64,000 nucleotides of DNA from contig JALWDS010000031.1 of NCBI GenBank assembly GCA_027036775.1, positions 49,897 to 113,896 on the forward strand, given 5' to 3'. The translations under genes were made by a program, and so were the position numbers. Within the stretch, counting starts at the first letter, position 1. Each line of letters begins with the position of its first letter. Of this stretch, positions 8,289 through 17,255 are shown in pieces. The notes under the pieces were generated by a model. It made no database searches. It saw only the letters and a list, made by a program, of their open reading frames with translations, and was not told the DNA's origin. This stretch comes from Archaeoglobaceae archaeon (GTDB lineage: Archaea > Halobacteriota > Archaeoglobi > Archaeoglobales > Archaeoglobaceae).

Positions 8289-8539
8289 AAGAGAAGAAAA
8301 AAGAGGTTTACGAGAGATTAAAGAGGAATCCGAAGAACGTTAGGTTTACGGAGTTATGTAAAGCTGCTGAACTGTTTGGGTTTAAGTTTAGGGGTGGTAG
8401 GGGTAGTCATGTTGTATACGTTCGGGAAGGAGTTAGGGAGATACTGGTCTTTCAGAATGTGAAAGGCAAAGCTAAGCCGTATCAAGTTAAGCAATTTTTA
8501 AAAATAATTGAAAAATACAACTTACTTGAGGATGAGTGA
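8285..8539 (+). CDS. hicA: HicA-like mRNA interferase toxin
   Basis: 84 residues. The core FKFRGGRGSHVVYV carries the G-S-H motif of the HicA/YcfA double-stranded RNA-binding-like fold, in which the histidine is catalytic, followed by the K-x4-K-P-Y-x-V-K-x-F-L helix. Translation-dependent RNA cleavage is the family activity. The stop overlaps the antitoxin start (ATGAGTGA). Slightly longer than the usual 60-80 residues because of an N-terminal helical extension. Confidence 0.7.
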   Translation: MKEKKKEVYERLKRNPKNVRFTELCKAAELFGFKFRGGRGSHVVYVREGVREILVFQNVKGKAKPYQVKQFLKIIEKYNLLEDE

Positions 8540-8777
8540 GTTGAAGTATGCGATTGAGATATTCTACAGCGAAGAAGATGAAGGATACATTGCGGTAGTT
8601 CCAGAGTTACCGGGATGCTCCGCATTTGGTGAAACTCCGGAAGAAGCACTAAAAGAGATAAAGATCGCCATCGAGCTTTGGATTGAAGCCGCTAAGAAGG
8701 AAGGTAGAGAAATTCCAAAACCTATGGGTAAGGAGTTGCTCAAGGAAATCCTGAGTAAAATAGAAGTAAAAGCTTAA
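8532..8777 (+). CDS. hicB: HicB-like antitoxin
   Basis: 81 residues from ATG 8532. The partially degraded RNase-H-fold core of HicB is clear: FYSEEDEGYIAVVPELPGCS, then AFGETPEEALKEIKIAIELW and a short basic C-terminal helix. It neutralises HicA. The earlier in-frame ATG at 8508 lies inside hicA and is less likely. No separate DNA-binding domain is present, so promoter control may come from the RHH protein at 7586, which is an inference. Confidence 0.75.
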   Translation: MSELKYAIEIFYSEEDEGYIAVVPELPGCSAFGETPEEALKEIKIAIELWIEAAKKEGREIPKPMGKELLKEILSKIEVKA

Positions 8778-8903
8778 AACAGTTCAATTGTATTTTTTAC
8801 GTAATGTGGTCACTCAATTGTCCTGCAATATTCCAAAATATGCCAGAATAACTTAGCGCTTTAACGCAGATAGGAGCTAATTCAACAAAGCATACCTGTA
8901 AAG

Positions 8904-9383
8904 TTACAAGATTAACCATTCTTGAGCTGGGTTTACGACCTTTACGTTGTATCTCTTGCCAATCTCCAGAAAGTGTTTATCGAGGGAATAGATTACCTCG
9001 ACGTAATTTTTTAGTGGGATAAAGCACAGGAAGTCCCAGATGTGAATACCAGTTTCTTTACTTGCAATAATAGATTCTATTACGTGTTCTGCAAGAATCG
9101 GGACTTTTATTATGCTATCGTCTTTCATTAAACCATCGGCTATTGCAAAAGCTTCGTTCAACGGTATTTTGTGACCCCTAAAAGCCAAGACGTGAAAGAT
9201 TTCCGCTACTTGGTGTAGTGTCATGTATATTCTCAAGTTATCGGACTCCTTCTCAAAGAACTCTCTACAACCTTTATGAATTTTCAAAGCTTTCTCGTAA
9301 TCCGATTTAGACTTAAACTTTTCTCTAACAGGTTTCTTCTTCGCTAAAACCCAGATCTCCGTATCTACAAAAGCCTTAATCAA
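8904..9383 (-). CDS. vapC: PIN-domain toxin (VapC-like)
   Basis: 159 residues. The PIN-fold acidic residues are visible: FVDTEIWVLA at the N terminus, an E in the middle helix (HQVAEIFHVLA), and HIWDFLC plus SLDKHF near the C terminus, which together bind the metals of a single-strand ribonuclease. It overlaps its antitoxin by eight bases. Family members cleave tRNA or rRNA; the target here is unknown. Confidence 0.75.
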   Translation of the reverse strand: MIKAFVDTEIWVLAKKKPVREKFKSKSDYEKALKIHKGCREFFEKESDNLRIYMTLHQVAEIFHVLAFRGHKIPLNEAFAIADGLMKDDSIIKVPILAEHVIESIIASKETGIHIWDFLCFIPLKNYVEVIYSLDKHFLEIGKRYNVKVVNPAQEWLIL

Positions 9384-9603
9384 TATCCTCCCCTCCGTAT
9401 TCCCTTAGATCTTCTGGTCCAGCCCCTTCACACGGCTTCAAAATTAATTCCTTAAGCTTCGATTTCTCCCTCTTCCCCGCAAGATAATTCAAAATCGCAT
9501 CTATAATCGCTTCTTTCACGGTCTTCCCTTCCTCTACTGCCCTCTTCTTTAACTCAGTGTAGAGTTCCTTAGGCAAAACTACGCTCGTCTTTATTTCATT
9601 CAT
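9376..9603 (-). CDS. vapB: RHH antitoxin (VapB-like)
   Basis: 75 residues. The N-terminal strand and helices (EIKTSVVLPKELYTELKKRA, VKEAIIDAILNYL) form a ribbon-helix-helix domain; the acidic, glycine-rich C terminus would bind and block the PIN toxin. It precedes and overlaps vapC, the normal antitoxin-first order. Convergence with the HicAB operon across a 125-bp gap without further genes makes 7.5-9.6 kb a toxin-antitoxin island. Confidence 0.75.
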   Translation of the reverse strand: MNEIKTSVVLPKELYTELKKRAVEEGKTVKEAIIDAILNYLAGKREKSKLKELILKPCEGAGPEDLREYGGEDID

Positions 9604-9633
9604 ATACGCATAACTGTAAAAATGTATTTAAGG

Positions 9634-10392
9634 TTACCCGTAAATCCTCTCCAAATCCTCTCCTCCGTAAAAAACCTCCTGAATCGCGTCGTATATGTCC
9701 TCCATACCCCTCATGTCAACCGCGGAAACGGGAATTATGGGCCTAAATAATCCAGCGTCCTTAAGCATCAGGAAAAGCTCAAGGCTTAAAGATTTCCTAT
9801 CTAAAGCCAAATCGTCGTAAAGCTCCTCGGGATCGCTACTCCATCTCACAACCCTTTCTATCTCTTCATCGCTCAAAACGTCCGCCTTCGACAAAACCAA
9901 CACCTGAGGAACGTTCAATCTGAAAACTGCTGAGGAGGCCATGAAAACGAGTGAAACGAATCCAGAGGGCGTTTTCGAAATCACGGGATCGAAGAGGTAA
10001 ACCGTAACTCCGTTGCCAAAGCATCTAATTATTATCTCCCCACTGCTCCTAAGGGTGAAGAGTTCCATTTGACCCGGGGTATCCACGAGAACTATGTCCG
10101 CATCGTAGAGTTCTATCTCGTCCTTCAAATCGTCCGCAATCGTTCCAACCAAGTCCGCACCTATTATCTGGGCGCCGTTGGGTCCAACCTTATACTCCTC
10201 CATGATCTTTTCGAGCGTGAATCTCTCCCTTACGTCCACATCTGGCTCGTATGGCAGTTCTTCAGCCCCGGGATCTAAGTTTACGATTACGTGGCTGATT
10301 TTCTTCGTATCCAAGAAGTCCGAAAAGGCTTTGGTCAGATACGTCTTTCCACTACCAGCTGTTCCAACGAAGTAAACGAAAACCTGATCCAT
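9634..10392 (-). CDS. GPN-loop GTPase
   Basis: 252 residues. Walker A GTAGSGKT (10-17), the family insert GPN (in YKVGPNGAQ, near 70), the G3 DTPGQ motif and SKAD (G4) are all present. Archaeal members form homodimers that complete each other's active sites; eukaryotic homologues assemble RNA polymerase II, and the archaeal role is unsettled. Full length for the family. A single gene, divergent from pstS. Confidence 0.92.
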   Translation of the reverse strand: MDQVFVYFVGTAGSGKTYLTKAFSDFLDTKKISHVIVNLDPGAEELPYEPDVDVRERFTLEKIMEEYKVGPNGAQIIGADLVGTIADDLKDEIELYDADIVLVDTPGQMELFTLRSSGEIIIRCFGNGVTVYLFDPVISKTPSGFVSLVFMASSAVFRLNVPQVLVLSKADVLSDEEIERVVRWSSDPEELYDDLALDRKSLSLELFLMLKDAGLFRPIIPVSAVDMRGMEDIYDAIQEVFYGGEDLERIYG

Positions 10393-10430
10393 AAGTTGGG
10401 TTCGTGCTCGATTAAAAAATTGTCCTTAAC

Positions 10431-10490
10431 GTATGTAGATTACGTAGATTAATTAGGCAATACATATATTCACCGTTCGATACCGTTCAT
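10431..10490 (+). promoter_or_regulatory. pstS promoter with two tandem-repeat pairs
   Basis: Upstream of a TATA-like element (TACATATATT, 10461-10470) lies a tandem repeat (tGTAGATTA at 10434-10442, cGTAGATTA at 10443-10451). Just downstream of the box is a second pair, ACCGTTC at 10472-10478 and 10482-10488, spaced one helical turn. The positions suit activator and repressor sites. By context this would be the phosphate-starvation control of pstSCAB. Confidence 0.45.
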
Positions 10491-10491
10491 C

Positions 10492-11562
10492 ATGAAAAGG
10501 TTCGCGGTGTTGGTAGCGCTGGCAATAACGATATCACTCTTGGGCTGTCAGCAGAAACCACAGAAGTCTGAGATCATCATATACGGAAGCGGAGCAACCT
10601 TCCCTTTACCTCAGATTGAGAAGTGGATAGACGATTACGAGAAATTGCACCCGAACGTGAAGATAGAATACGAGGGAAAGGGGAGCGGTGCTGGGCAGAA
10701 CGATTTCGAGAAGGGACTTGTTGACTTTGCTGGAACCGATCCGCCAGTCAGCGAGGATCTGTGGAAGAGGCTTGAGAAGAGGGGACAACCCCTTCAGTTT
10801 CCAGAGATAGTGGGTGCAGTCGTTGTGGTTTACAACGTTCCGGGAGTTGACAACCTCAAGCTCGACGGAGAAACCCTCGCAAAGATATTCATGGGCGATA
10901 TAGAGTATTGGGACGATCAAGCTATAAAGGCTTTGAATCCGAATGCAAAACTGCCCCACGAAAAGATAATCGTCGTTCACAGGGCGGATTCGAGCGGAAC
11001 GACTCAGATATTCACCACCTACCTCTGCCTCGTCAGTAAGGATTTCGAGAAGAGGGTCGGAAGCGGTAAGATAGTTGACTGGCCTGTCGACAAGATGGGG
11101 AGGGGTTTGGGTGGAAAGGGTAACACGGGTGTAGTCGAAATTTTGAAGAGCACGAAGTATTCCATAGCATACACCGAGTTGGCTTACGCTTTGAGGGAGA
11201 ACTTGAAGATGGTCGCTTTAAAGAACAGAGCCGGAAACTTCGTGATGGCAAACGAGACCACCATAAAGTCCGCCGTAAAGGCGGTTAAGGCTAAGATTCC
11301 TCCTCCAGATCAGGGCTACAGGGAGAATTTGAGAGAACTTCTGAACGCTGAGGGGAAAGATTCCTATCCAATAGTCGCTTTCAGCCACATCCTAATATGG
11401 AAGAGCTATCCTAAGGAGAAGGCCAAAGCCATAAGGGACTTCTTCACATGGGTTCTCACCGAAGGACAGAAGAGGGAACACATAGTTGAAGGTTACGTGG
11501 GATTACCGAAGGAGGTTGCAGAAATCGGTTTGAATGCTGTGAAGAGCATAGAAGAGAAATAA
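10492..11562 (+). CDS. pstS: Phosphate ABC transporter, substrate-binding lipoprotein
   Basis: 356 residues. Lipobox LLGC at 16-19 after a short hydrophobic leader indicates lipid anchoring on the outer face of the membrane. The phosphate-binding signatures YGSGATFPLPQI, GKGSGAGQNDF, FAGTDPP and HRADSSGTTQIF are typical of PstS. First gene of pstSCAB; 28 bp to pstC. No phoU gene follows pstB, so signalling must be elsewhere. Confidence 0.95.
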   Translation: MKRFAVLVALAITISLLGCQQKPQKSEIIIYGSGATFPLPQIEKWIDDYEKLHPNVKIEYEGKGSGAGQNDFEKGLVDFAGTDPPVSEDLWKRLEKRGQPLQFPEIVGAVVVVYNVPGVDNLKLDGETLAKIFMGDIEYWDDQAIKALNPNAKLPHEKIIVVHRADSSGTTQIFTTYLCLVSKDFEKRVGSGKIVDWPVDKMGRGLGGKGNTGVVEILKSTKYSIAYTELAYALRENLKMVALKNRAGNFVMANETTIKSAVKAVKAKIPPPDQGYRENLRELLNAEGKDSYPIVAFSHILIWKSYPKEKAKAIRDFFTWVLTEGQKREHIVEGYVGLPKEVAEIGLNAVKSIEEK

Positions 11563-11590
11563 TTTTAAGTAGCGTTATTCCCGCTTGGTT

Positions 11591-12493
11591 ATGAAGGACA
11601 GGTTCAAGATTTTTTTACTCCCCGTTTCCTCTATCGTTTTCGGTATATTCCTACTAATGCTCACGGTCTTCCTTATAGCGTCCCTGCCGATATTCGAGAA
11701 GGAAGGTTTATCCATCTACACCACGAACGTTTGGAAGGCCGTAGAGGGTGGGGAGGAATTTTACGGCGTTCTTTCCGCAATATACGGTAGCGTTTACACG
11801 TCCGTTGTAGCCCTGATAATAGCCCTACCGCTATCGATAGGGTTTGCTGTCTTCGTGATAGACTACGTTCCAGCGAAGTTCAAGGAGATTCTGATAATTC
11901 TCACGGACATAATGGCGGGATTGCCCACCATTCTATACGGAATTTGGGGTGCCTTCGTTTTGGTTCCAATACTCAGAGATTACGTAATGAAACCCCTATA
12001 CGATCACCTCTCCTTCGTTCCCCTCTTCTCCTATCCACCCACCACGGGTTACAGCTACCTCTCCGCTGGAGTTCTCTTAGCTATAATGGTAACACCCTTT
12101 GCGAGTGCGATAATAAGAGAGGCTTACAGGATGATACCCAGGGTTTACAGAGAGGGAGTTTACGCTTTGGGTTTGACGAGATACGAGGCAACCAAGGTTC
12201 TCGTGGGTTACATAAAACCTGCGATAGTTGCCGGAACTTTGTTGGCATTCGGAAGGGCCGTTGGAGAGACCGTTGCGGTTAGCTTGGTTGTGGGCAACAC
12301 GTTCAACATTCATCCAAGCCTCTTCGCACCGGGATACACCATATCCTCTCTCATAGCCAACCAGTTCGGGAACGCTTTTATATACAGATACATGCCGTCC
12401 GCACTCTTCGCCTCCGGATTGGCACTCTTCGTTATAGGACTGATAGTTAACGTCTTGGGCTTGATGGTCTTGAGGAGGTGGAGGTATGCTTAG
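11591..12493 (+). CDS. pstC: Phosphate ABC transporter permease
   Basis: 300 residues with six hydrophobic helices. The EAA loop that contacts the ATPase is EGVYALGLTRYEATKVLVGY with the preceding AIIREAYRMIP. I take ATG 11591; a TTG at 11585 is in frame but has no better ribosome binding site. It overlaps pstA by eight bases. Confidence 0.93.
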   Translation: MKDRFKIFLLPVSSIVFGIFLLMLTVFLIASLPIFEKEGLSIYTTNVWKAVEGGEEFYGVLSAIYGSVYTSVVALIIALPLSIGFAVFVIDYVPAKFKEILIILTDIMAGLPTILYGIWGAFVLVPILRDYVMKPLYDHLSFVPLFSYPPTTGYSYLSAGVLLAIMVTPFASAIIREAYRMIPRVYREGVYALGLTRYEATKVLVGYIKPAIVAGTLLAFGRAVGETVAVSLVVGNTFNIHPSLFAPGYTISSLIANQFGNAFIYRYMPSALFASGLALFVIGLIVNVLGLMVLRRWRYA

Positions 12494-13322
12494 GAAGATT
12501 AAGGAGAAGCTGTTCCTCCTTGGAATAACTATAGCAACGGTTCTGACGATTCTACCGCTTTTTCACATAATACTCAGCGTCATACTAAACGGATTACCCG
12601 TTCTTCTTGAGAGGGGATTGGCCTTTCTAACAGATACGGTCGCACCACCGGGAGACGGTTTGGGTGGAATAGGGCCAGCGATAGTGGGGACTTTCGTTTT
12701 AACGTTCCTCGCATCTCTGATGGGGCTTCCGATCGCGATACTCACGGGAATTTTCTCTGCGGAATACCCGAACAGCCTGATAGGTAGAGCTACGAAGACC
12801 CTTTTAATGATAATGATGGAGTTCCCCACGATCCTCGTCGGACTATTCGTCATGGACATAATGGTCATACCTATGGGCAGATACTCCGCAGTAGCTGGAG
12901 CTTTGGCTCTGGCGATTGTCATGATGCCCTACGTTGCGGTTTACACCGAACAGGCTCTGAGGGAGATTCCGAGAATTTACAGAGAAGGGGCCTTTGCCTT
13001 AGGTTTGAGCAGGGCAATTGTTGTCTTCAGAATACTAATGGGAATGGCGAGGAAGGGGATTCTAACGGGCGTTCTTATAGGGATTGCCAAGGTTGCGGGT
13101 GAAACCGCCCCCCTCCTCTTCACCGCTGGAGGTTCATACAGGGTTTACTTCGCAGGACTCGATAGACCCATCGGGGCAATACCCCTACTCATCTACGATC
13201 TCGTTCAACAGCCCTACGAGAACTACCATCAAATCGCTTGGGGTGCATCTCTCGTTTTGATGCTCATATTCTTGGCAATCTTCCTACCCATAAGGCTCAG
13301 CATCAAGGAGGTGAAAATGTGA
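12486..13322 (+). CDS. pstA: Phosphate ABC transporter permease
   Basis: 278 residues with six predicted membrane helices and the EAA loop [20 protein letters not shown]. Forms the channel heterodimer with PstC. Start ATG 12486 follows a strong GAGGAGGTGGAGG site inside the pstC end. Overlaps pstB by four bases (ATGTGA). Confidence 0.93.
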   Translation: MLRKIKEKLFLLGITIATVLTILPLFHIILSVILNGLPVLLERGLAFLTDTVAPPGDGLGGIGPAIVGTFVLTFLASLMGLPIAILTGIFSAEYPNSLIGRATKTLLMIMMEFPTILVGLFVMDIMVIPMGRYSAVAGALALAIVMMPYVAVYTEQALREIPRIYREGAFALGLSRAIVVFRILMGMARKGILTGVLIGIAKVAGETAPLLFTAGGSYRVYFAGLDRPIGAIPLLIYDLVQQPYENYHQIAWGASLVLMLIFLAIFLPIRLSIKEVKM

Positions 13323-14071
13323 TAGCAGTAGAGACCGTAAACCTTAGGGTTTGGTATGACAACAAGGAGGTTCTGAAGGGTGTAAGTCTCAAGATTCCAG
13401 AGAATGTTTGCTTTGCAATCATGGGTCCCTCCGGATGCGGAAAGTCAACGTTTCTTAGAACTTTGAACAGGATAATCGAATTGAACGAGAACGCGAGGGT
13501 TGAAGGTGACGTTCTCCTCTTCGGTAAGAGCGTTTTTAAAATGGACGTTGTGGAGGTTAGGAGGCAGATAGGTATGGTCTTTCAGATTCCCAATCCCTTT
13601 CCCCACATGAGCATATACGACAACGTCGCCTTGGGTGTTAAGTTCAACAGGCTTGCAAGGTCAAAAAGGGAGCTTGACGAGATAGTCGAATGGGCTTTGA
13701 AGAAGTCCGCTTTATGGGACGAGGTTAAGGACAGGCTCAAGGAGAGAGCTTCAAGTTTGAGCGGAGGACAGATGCAGAGGTTGTGCATAGCGAGGGCTTT
13801 AGCTATGAAACCCAAAGTCCTTCTGATGGACGAACCTACGGCAAACTTGGATCCTGTGAGTGCGAACAAGATAGAGGAGCTCATAGACGAACTCAAGAGG
13901 GAGCTGACCATAGTAATAGTCACCCACTCACCCGCACAGGCCTCAAGGGTTAGCGATTACGTCGCCTTCCTCTACATGGGCGAGCTCATAGAGGTTGGAA
14001 GGACGGAGGAGGTCTTCGAGAATCCGAAGAACGAGTTGACCGAACGGTATCTGACTGGGAGGATGGGCTGA
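13319..14071 (+). CDS. pstB: Phosphate ABC transporter ATPase
   Basis: 250 residues from GTG 13319, chosen because AAGGAGGTGA lies six bases upstream and the N terminus then matches the family ([20 protein letters not shown]). Walker [11 protein letters not shown]-loop FQIPNPFP, signature LSGGQMQRL, Walker [14 protein letters not shown] and the H-loop VTHSPAQA are intact. The longer frame from 13238 runs inside pstA and is not needed. Its last 86 bp overlap the end of a radical SAM gene on the other strand. Confidence 0.95.
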   Translation: MIAVETVNLRVWYDNKEVLKGVSLKIPENVCFAIMGPSGCGKSTFLRTLNRIIELNENARVEGDVLLFGKSVFKMDVVEVRRQIGMVFQIPNPFPHMSIYDNVALGVKFNRLARSKRELDEIVEWALKKSALWDEVKDRLKERASSLSGGQMQRLCIARALAMKPKVLLMDEPTANLDPVSANKIEELIDELKRELTIVIVTHSPAQASRVSDYVAFLYMGELIEVGRTEEVFENPKNELTERYLTGRMG

Positions 14072-14891
14072 TCAGATGAGTCCCGTCGCAGGTTTCGGAC
14101 TTGAAGGGTATTCCCTCCCTGCAGAAGGCACAGCTCACGCCCATCTCCTCGCACTTCTCCTCAATCCTCTTTAAAATTTTCATCCTCAAATCCCTCGGAA
14201 GGTATAGGTAATTTCCGACCTTTTCTACGTAAATACATCTATACCTCTCCGCCAGATAGGGAAGGGCCTTCGAAATCCTTGAGATTATGTCTCTCCTCAG
14301 CTTCAGGGTTGAAGTTACAACGTGATCGACGAAGTCGCACATCTCAAGAACCTTCAAAGCCTCGTCTTCCGTAAAGAATGGCATTATTGGATCGAGCCTC
14401 AATACGGCAGGAAATCCGCACTCTTTAACATTCCTTAAAGCTTCGATCCTCCTCTCCGGATTTGGAGCTTTTGGCTCTATCACCTTTGCGGACTTTAAAC
14501 TCGTAACGGTTACGCTTACGGCCGTTCCCTTCGGAAAGACGTCCAAATCCCTCTCAACCAAATCTCCCTTCGTAACTACAAGAAGTTTTACGTCGTAGGA
14601 GTTCATAATTTCCAAGCACCTCCTCGTAACGCGTAGCTCTCTCTCGATAGGTGGGTAGGGATCACCGCTGTTGGCCATGGAGATTACGGATCCCCTCGGA
14701 ATTTTGTTCAAATCCCTCTCAAGCCTTTTGAACACGTCCCTCTTCACCCTAACCTCGTAAAACCTCGGAACGTACGTCGAGTAGCAGTAGAGGCACATGT
14801 GGGAGCATCCCGTGTATGGATTAAAGGAATACTTAAAGGGACATGTGCAAACTTCCGACTTCCAAGGGTCGAAAGGTCTGACGTAGTTCAT
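13986..14891 (-). CDS. Radical SAM protein (SPL-like family)
   Basis: 301 residues. The cluster motif is C-x3-C-x2-[11 protein letters not shown] (29-38), preceded by [10 protein letters not shown], which resembles the spore-photoproduct-lyase-like archaeal proteins of unknown role. Further conserved pieces: [31 protein letters not shown] second Cys set (CAFC and ETCDGTHLI) lies near the usual end. The final 27 residues are antisense to pstB and rich in Ser, Arg and Pro, suggesting that the stop has drifted into its neighbour. Confidence 0.75.
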   Translation of the reverse strand: MNYVRPFDPWKSEVCTCPFKYSFNPYTGCSHMCLYCYSTYVPRFYEVRVKRDVFKRLERDLNKIPRGSVISMANSGDPYPPIERELRVTRRCLEIMNSYDVKLLVVTKGDLVERDLDVFPKGTAVSVTVTSLKSAKVIEPKAPNPERRIEALRNVKECGFPAVLRLDPIMPFFTEDEALKVLEMCDFVDHVVTSTLKLRRDIISRISKALPYLAERYRCIYVEKVGNYLYLPRDLRMKILKRIEEKCEEMGVSCAFCREGIPFKSETCDGTHLISPSSQSDTVRSTRSSDSRRPPPSFQPL

Positions 14892-14939
14892 AGAAGAGCT
14901 ACGAGGTAACGTTAAAATAGGTTGTTACCTAACTTCGAC

Positions 14940-15992
14940 ATGGCTTATTCAATTAGAGTTTGCAGGTTGTTCGGAATAGACGTGAAGGTTCACGTCAGCT
15001 TGGCCTTGATAATAGCCATACTTTCATACGTGTTCTACGTAAACAAACCACCCTTCGGATTTTCCGACCTGAGCGATCCTTTAAGGGCGTTTCTTTCGAT
15101 CTTCATGTCCGTGTTGATATTCGTCGCGGTTCTGATTCACGAGCTCTCCCACTCTCTCGTTGCGAGACGTTTGGGTGCGAGAGTTAAGGAGATAATCCTG
15201 TTCATCTTCGGCGGAGTCGCGAACATAGAAAACATACCCAAGGAGCCCAAGAAGGAGTTTGCCATTGCCATAGCTGGTCCTTTGGCGAGTTTGATACTGT
15301 CGATAACCCTTCTGATACCGAACCGCCTCACGTTTCTCTTCGGATACTTCAACCTCATTCTGGCCTTCTTCAACCTCATACCCGCATTTCCAATGGACGG
15401 CGGGAGGATTTTGAGGAGTCTGTTGGTTAAGAAATACGGTTACATAAGGGCTACGAGAATTTCCGCAAACGTAGGTAAATTCCTTGCCATTTTAATGGGT
15501 ATATTCGGTCTCTTTTACAGCATATGGCTAACACTCATCGCCCTGTTCATATACATAGGTGCGTCCGAGGAGGAGAAGGCGGTGACGTTTGAGAGCGTTC
15601 TATCAAAATACAAGGTGGGGGACGTAATGACTCCAAACCCGATGTTCGTTTCTCCAGACGATACCGTTGGAGACGTTTTGAGGTTGATGTTGAGGCACAA
15701 GCACCTCGGTTATCCAGTAGTAAAGGACGGGAAGGTGGTCGGAGTCGTTACACTGAAGGACATCATGAACTCCGAGGAGTTCGAAAAGGTCGAGAATGTC
15801 ATGAGTAGGGATGTTGTAGCGGTCAACCCAGATGACAGTCTCATCAAGGCACTGAGGATAATGTCGGAGAGGAGGATAGGAAGGCTACCGGTTCTGAAGG
15901 ATGGGAAGCTTGTGGGTATAATATCGAGGAGCGATATAATAAAGCTGGCCGAAATATTGGAGGTTTTCGAAGAGATTAAAAAGCCCGAGTGA
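14940..15992 (+). CDS. Site-2 protease family metalloprotease with CBS domains
   Basis: 350 residues. Membrane-embedded M50 peptidase: HELSH zinc motif (near residue 63), GGVANIENIP, IAGPLAS and the second ligand motif FPMDGGRILRSL. Two CBS domains follow (VGDVMTPNPMFVSPDDTVGD... and VENVMSRDVVAVNPDDS...), which bind adenosyl ligands and may tune the protease. Start ATG 14940 is chosen over TTG 14922. Substrate unknown. Confidence 0.88.
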   Translation: MAYSIRVCRLFGIDVKVHVSLALIIAILSYVFYVNKPPFGFSDLSDPLRAFLSIFMSVLIFVAVLIHELSHSLVARRLGARVKEIILFIFGGVANIENIPKEPKKEFAIAIAGPLASLILSITLLIPNRLTFLFGYFNLILAFFNLIPAFPMDGGRILRSLLVKKYGYIRATRISANVGKFLAILMGIFGLFYSIWLTLIALFIYIGASEEEKAVTFESVLSKYKVGDVMTPNPMFVSPDDTVGDVLRLMLRHKHLGYPVVKDGKVVGVVTLKDIMNSEEFEKVENVMSRDVVAVNPDDSLIKALRIMSERRIGRLPVLKDGKLVGIISRSDIIKLAEILEVFEEIKKPE

Positions 15993-16002
15993 AACCTTCC
16001 AC

Positions 16003-16710
16003 GTGTTTAGGGTCATTCCCGCTGTGGATTTGAAGGGCGGAAAGGTAGTGAGGTTGGTGCAGGGGAGGAGGGAGAAGGTTACCGTCGAAATCGAAAATCC
16101 CGTAGAGGTTGCGAGGGATTGGGTAAGGAGAGGTGCAAGGGTTTTGCACGTCGTGGACTTGGATGGAGCCTTCGAAGGCAAACTCTTCCACGAGGATGTT
16201 GTGGTTGAGATAGCGAGGTTTGCGGAGGTTCAGGTTGGAGGAGGAATCAGAGACTTAAGAATTGCGGAGAGGTTGATAAACAGGGGTGTGGATAGGGTTA
16301 TATTCGGAACCCTCGCGGTTAAAGACGTTGAGGCTGTCAAGAGGTTTGCGAGAGAGTATCCGAAGGTGGTCATGGTTGCTATAGACTCCAAGGGGGACAG
16401 GGTTGTGGTTGAGGGTTGGGTGAGGAGAACCGAACTAACTCCTCTCGAGCTTGCAAAGGTTTACGAGGACTGTGAGGTCTCAATTCTCTACACGAACGTC
16501 GATGTCGAAGGTTTGGTTTCGGGAATAGAGATAGAAAAGATCGCCAACGTGGTTGAAAACGTGAGTTTGCCCGTTTACGTTGCCGGTGGAGTGAGTTGTT
16601 TGGAGGACGTTAAGGCGATAAAGAGGTGTGGTGCCAAGGGTGTTGTGATAGGCTCGGCCCTATACACGGGTAAGTTGAAGCTTGAAGACGTTTTGAAGGT
16701 GGAAGAATGA
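16003..16710 (+). CDS. hisA: ProFAR isomerase
   Basis: Phosphoribosyl-formimino-5-aminoimidazole carboxamide ribotide isomerase of histidine synthesis. 235 residues, a TIM barrel with the duplicated phosphate sites: VIPAVDLKGGKVVRLVQG at the N terminus, GGGIRD in the first half, and VAGGVS plus VIGSALYTG in the second. GTG start. The stop overlaps hisB (ATGA). Confidence 0.94.
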   Translation: MFRVIPAVDLKGGKVVRLVQGRREKVTVEIENPVEVARDWVRRGARVLHVVDLDGAFEGKLFHEDVVVEIARFAEVQVGGGIRDLRIAERLINRGVDRVIFGTLAVKDVEAVKRFAREYPKVVMVAIDSKGDRVVVEGWVRRTELTPLELAKVYEDCEVSILYTNVDVEGLVSGIEIEKIANVVENVSLPVYVAGGVSCLEDVKAIKRCGAKGVVIGSALYTGKLKLEDVLKVEE

Positions 16711-17255
16711 GGGTTCTGAGGAAGGGGGTTTGCAGGAGGAAGACAAAAGAGGTGGACATCTACGTTGAATTGGACTTGGATTCGAACGGATACAAAGTAG
16801 AGACGGATTTACCCTTCTTCAAACACATGCTCGAAACTTTCGCAAGACATTCGAAAGTCAAGCTCTACGTTAGGGCCTTCGGAGACGACGAACACCACAC
16901 GATCGAAGACACCGCGATAGCATTGGGATCGGCAATAAAGAGGGCCTTGGGTGACAAAAGGGGTATAGTCAGGTTCGGTTACGCGATCGTTCCGATGGAC
17001 GATTCCCTTGCCATTTGTGCGATCGACGTGAGCGGTAGGGGTTACTTCGTTATCGATGGGGAGGTTGAAGAAAACTACGTTCACTTCTTCGACACCCTGT
17101 GCAGAAACTCGGGTTTAAACGTCCATTTAAGCGTCAAAGGTTTCAACAATCATCACAAGGTAGAATCTTGTTTTAAGGCCTTTGCCATCGCCTTTAAGCA
17201 GGCAAAGGAGGTTGAAGGAAAAGAGACTCTCAGCACGAAGGGTCTTCTCGATTGA
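16707..17255 (+). CDS. hisB: Imidazoleglycerol-phosphate dehydratase
   Basis: 182 residues, the usual monofunctional size. Both metal-binding clusters are present: DDEHHTIEDTAIALG (near 55-70) and NNHHKVES (near 150). Removes water from imidazole glycerol phosphate. Coupled to hisA; no other his genes in the window. Converges with the next gene, with a 26-bp overlap of 3' ends. Confidence 0.94.
   Translation: MRVLRKGVCRRKTKEVDIYVELDLDSNGYKVETDLPFFKHMLETFARHSKVKLYVRAFGDDEHHTIEDTAIALGSAIKRALGDKRGIVRFGYAIVPMDDSLAICAIDVSGRGYFVIDGEVEENYVHFFDTLCRNSGLNVHLSVKGFNNHHKVESCFKAFAIAFKQAKEVEGKETLSTKGLLD

Noticed and set aside
14060..14100. Possible second C/D box RNA at the pstB end
   Set aside because: CTGA is present but no RTGATGA C box at the correct distance.
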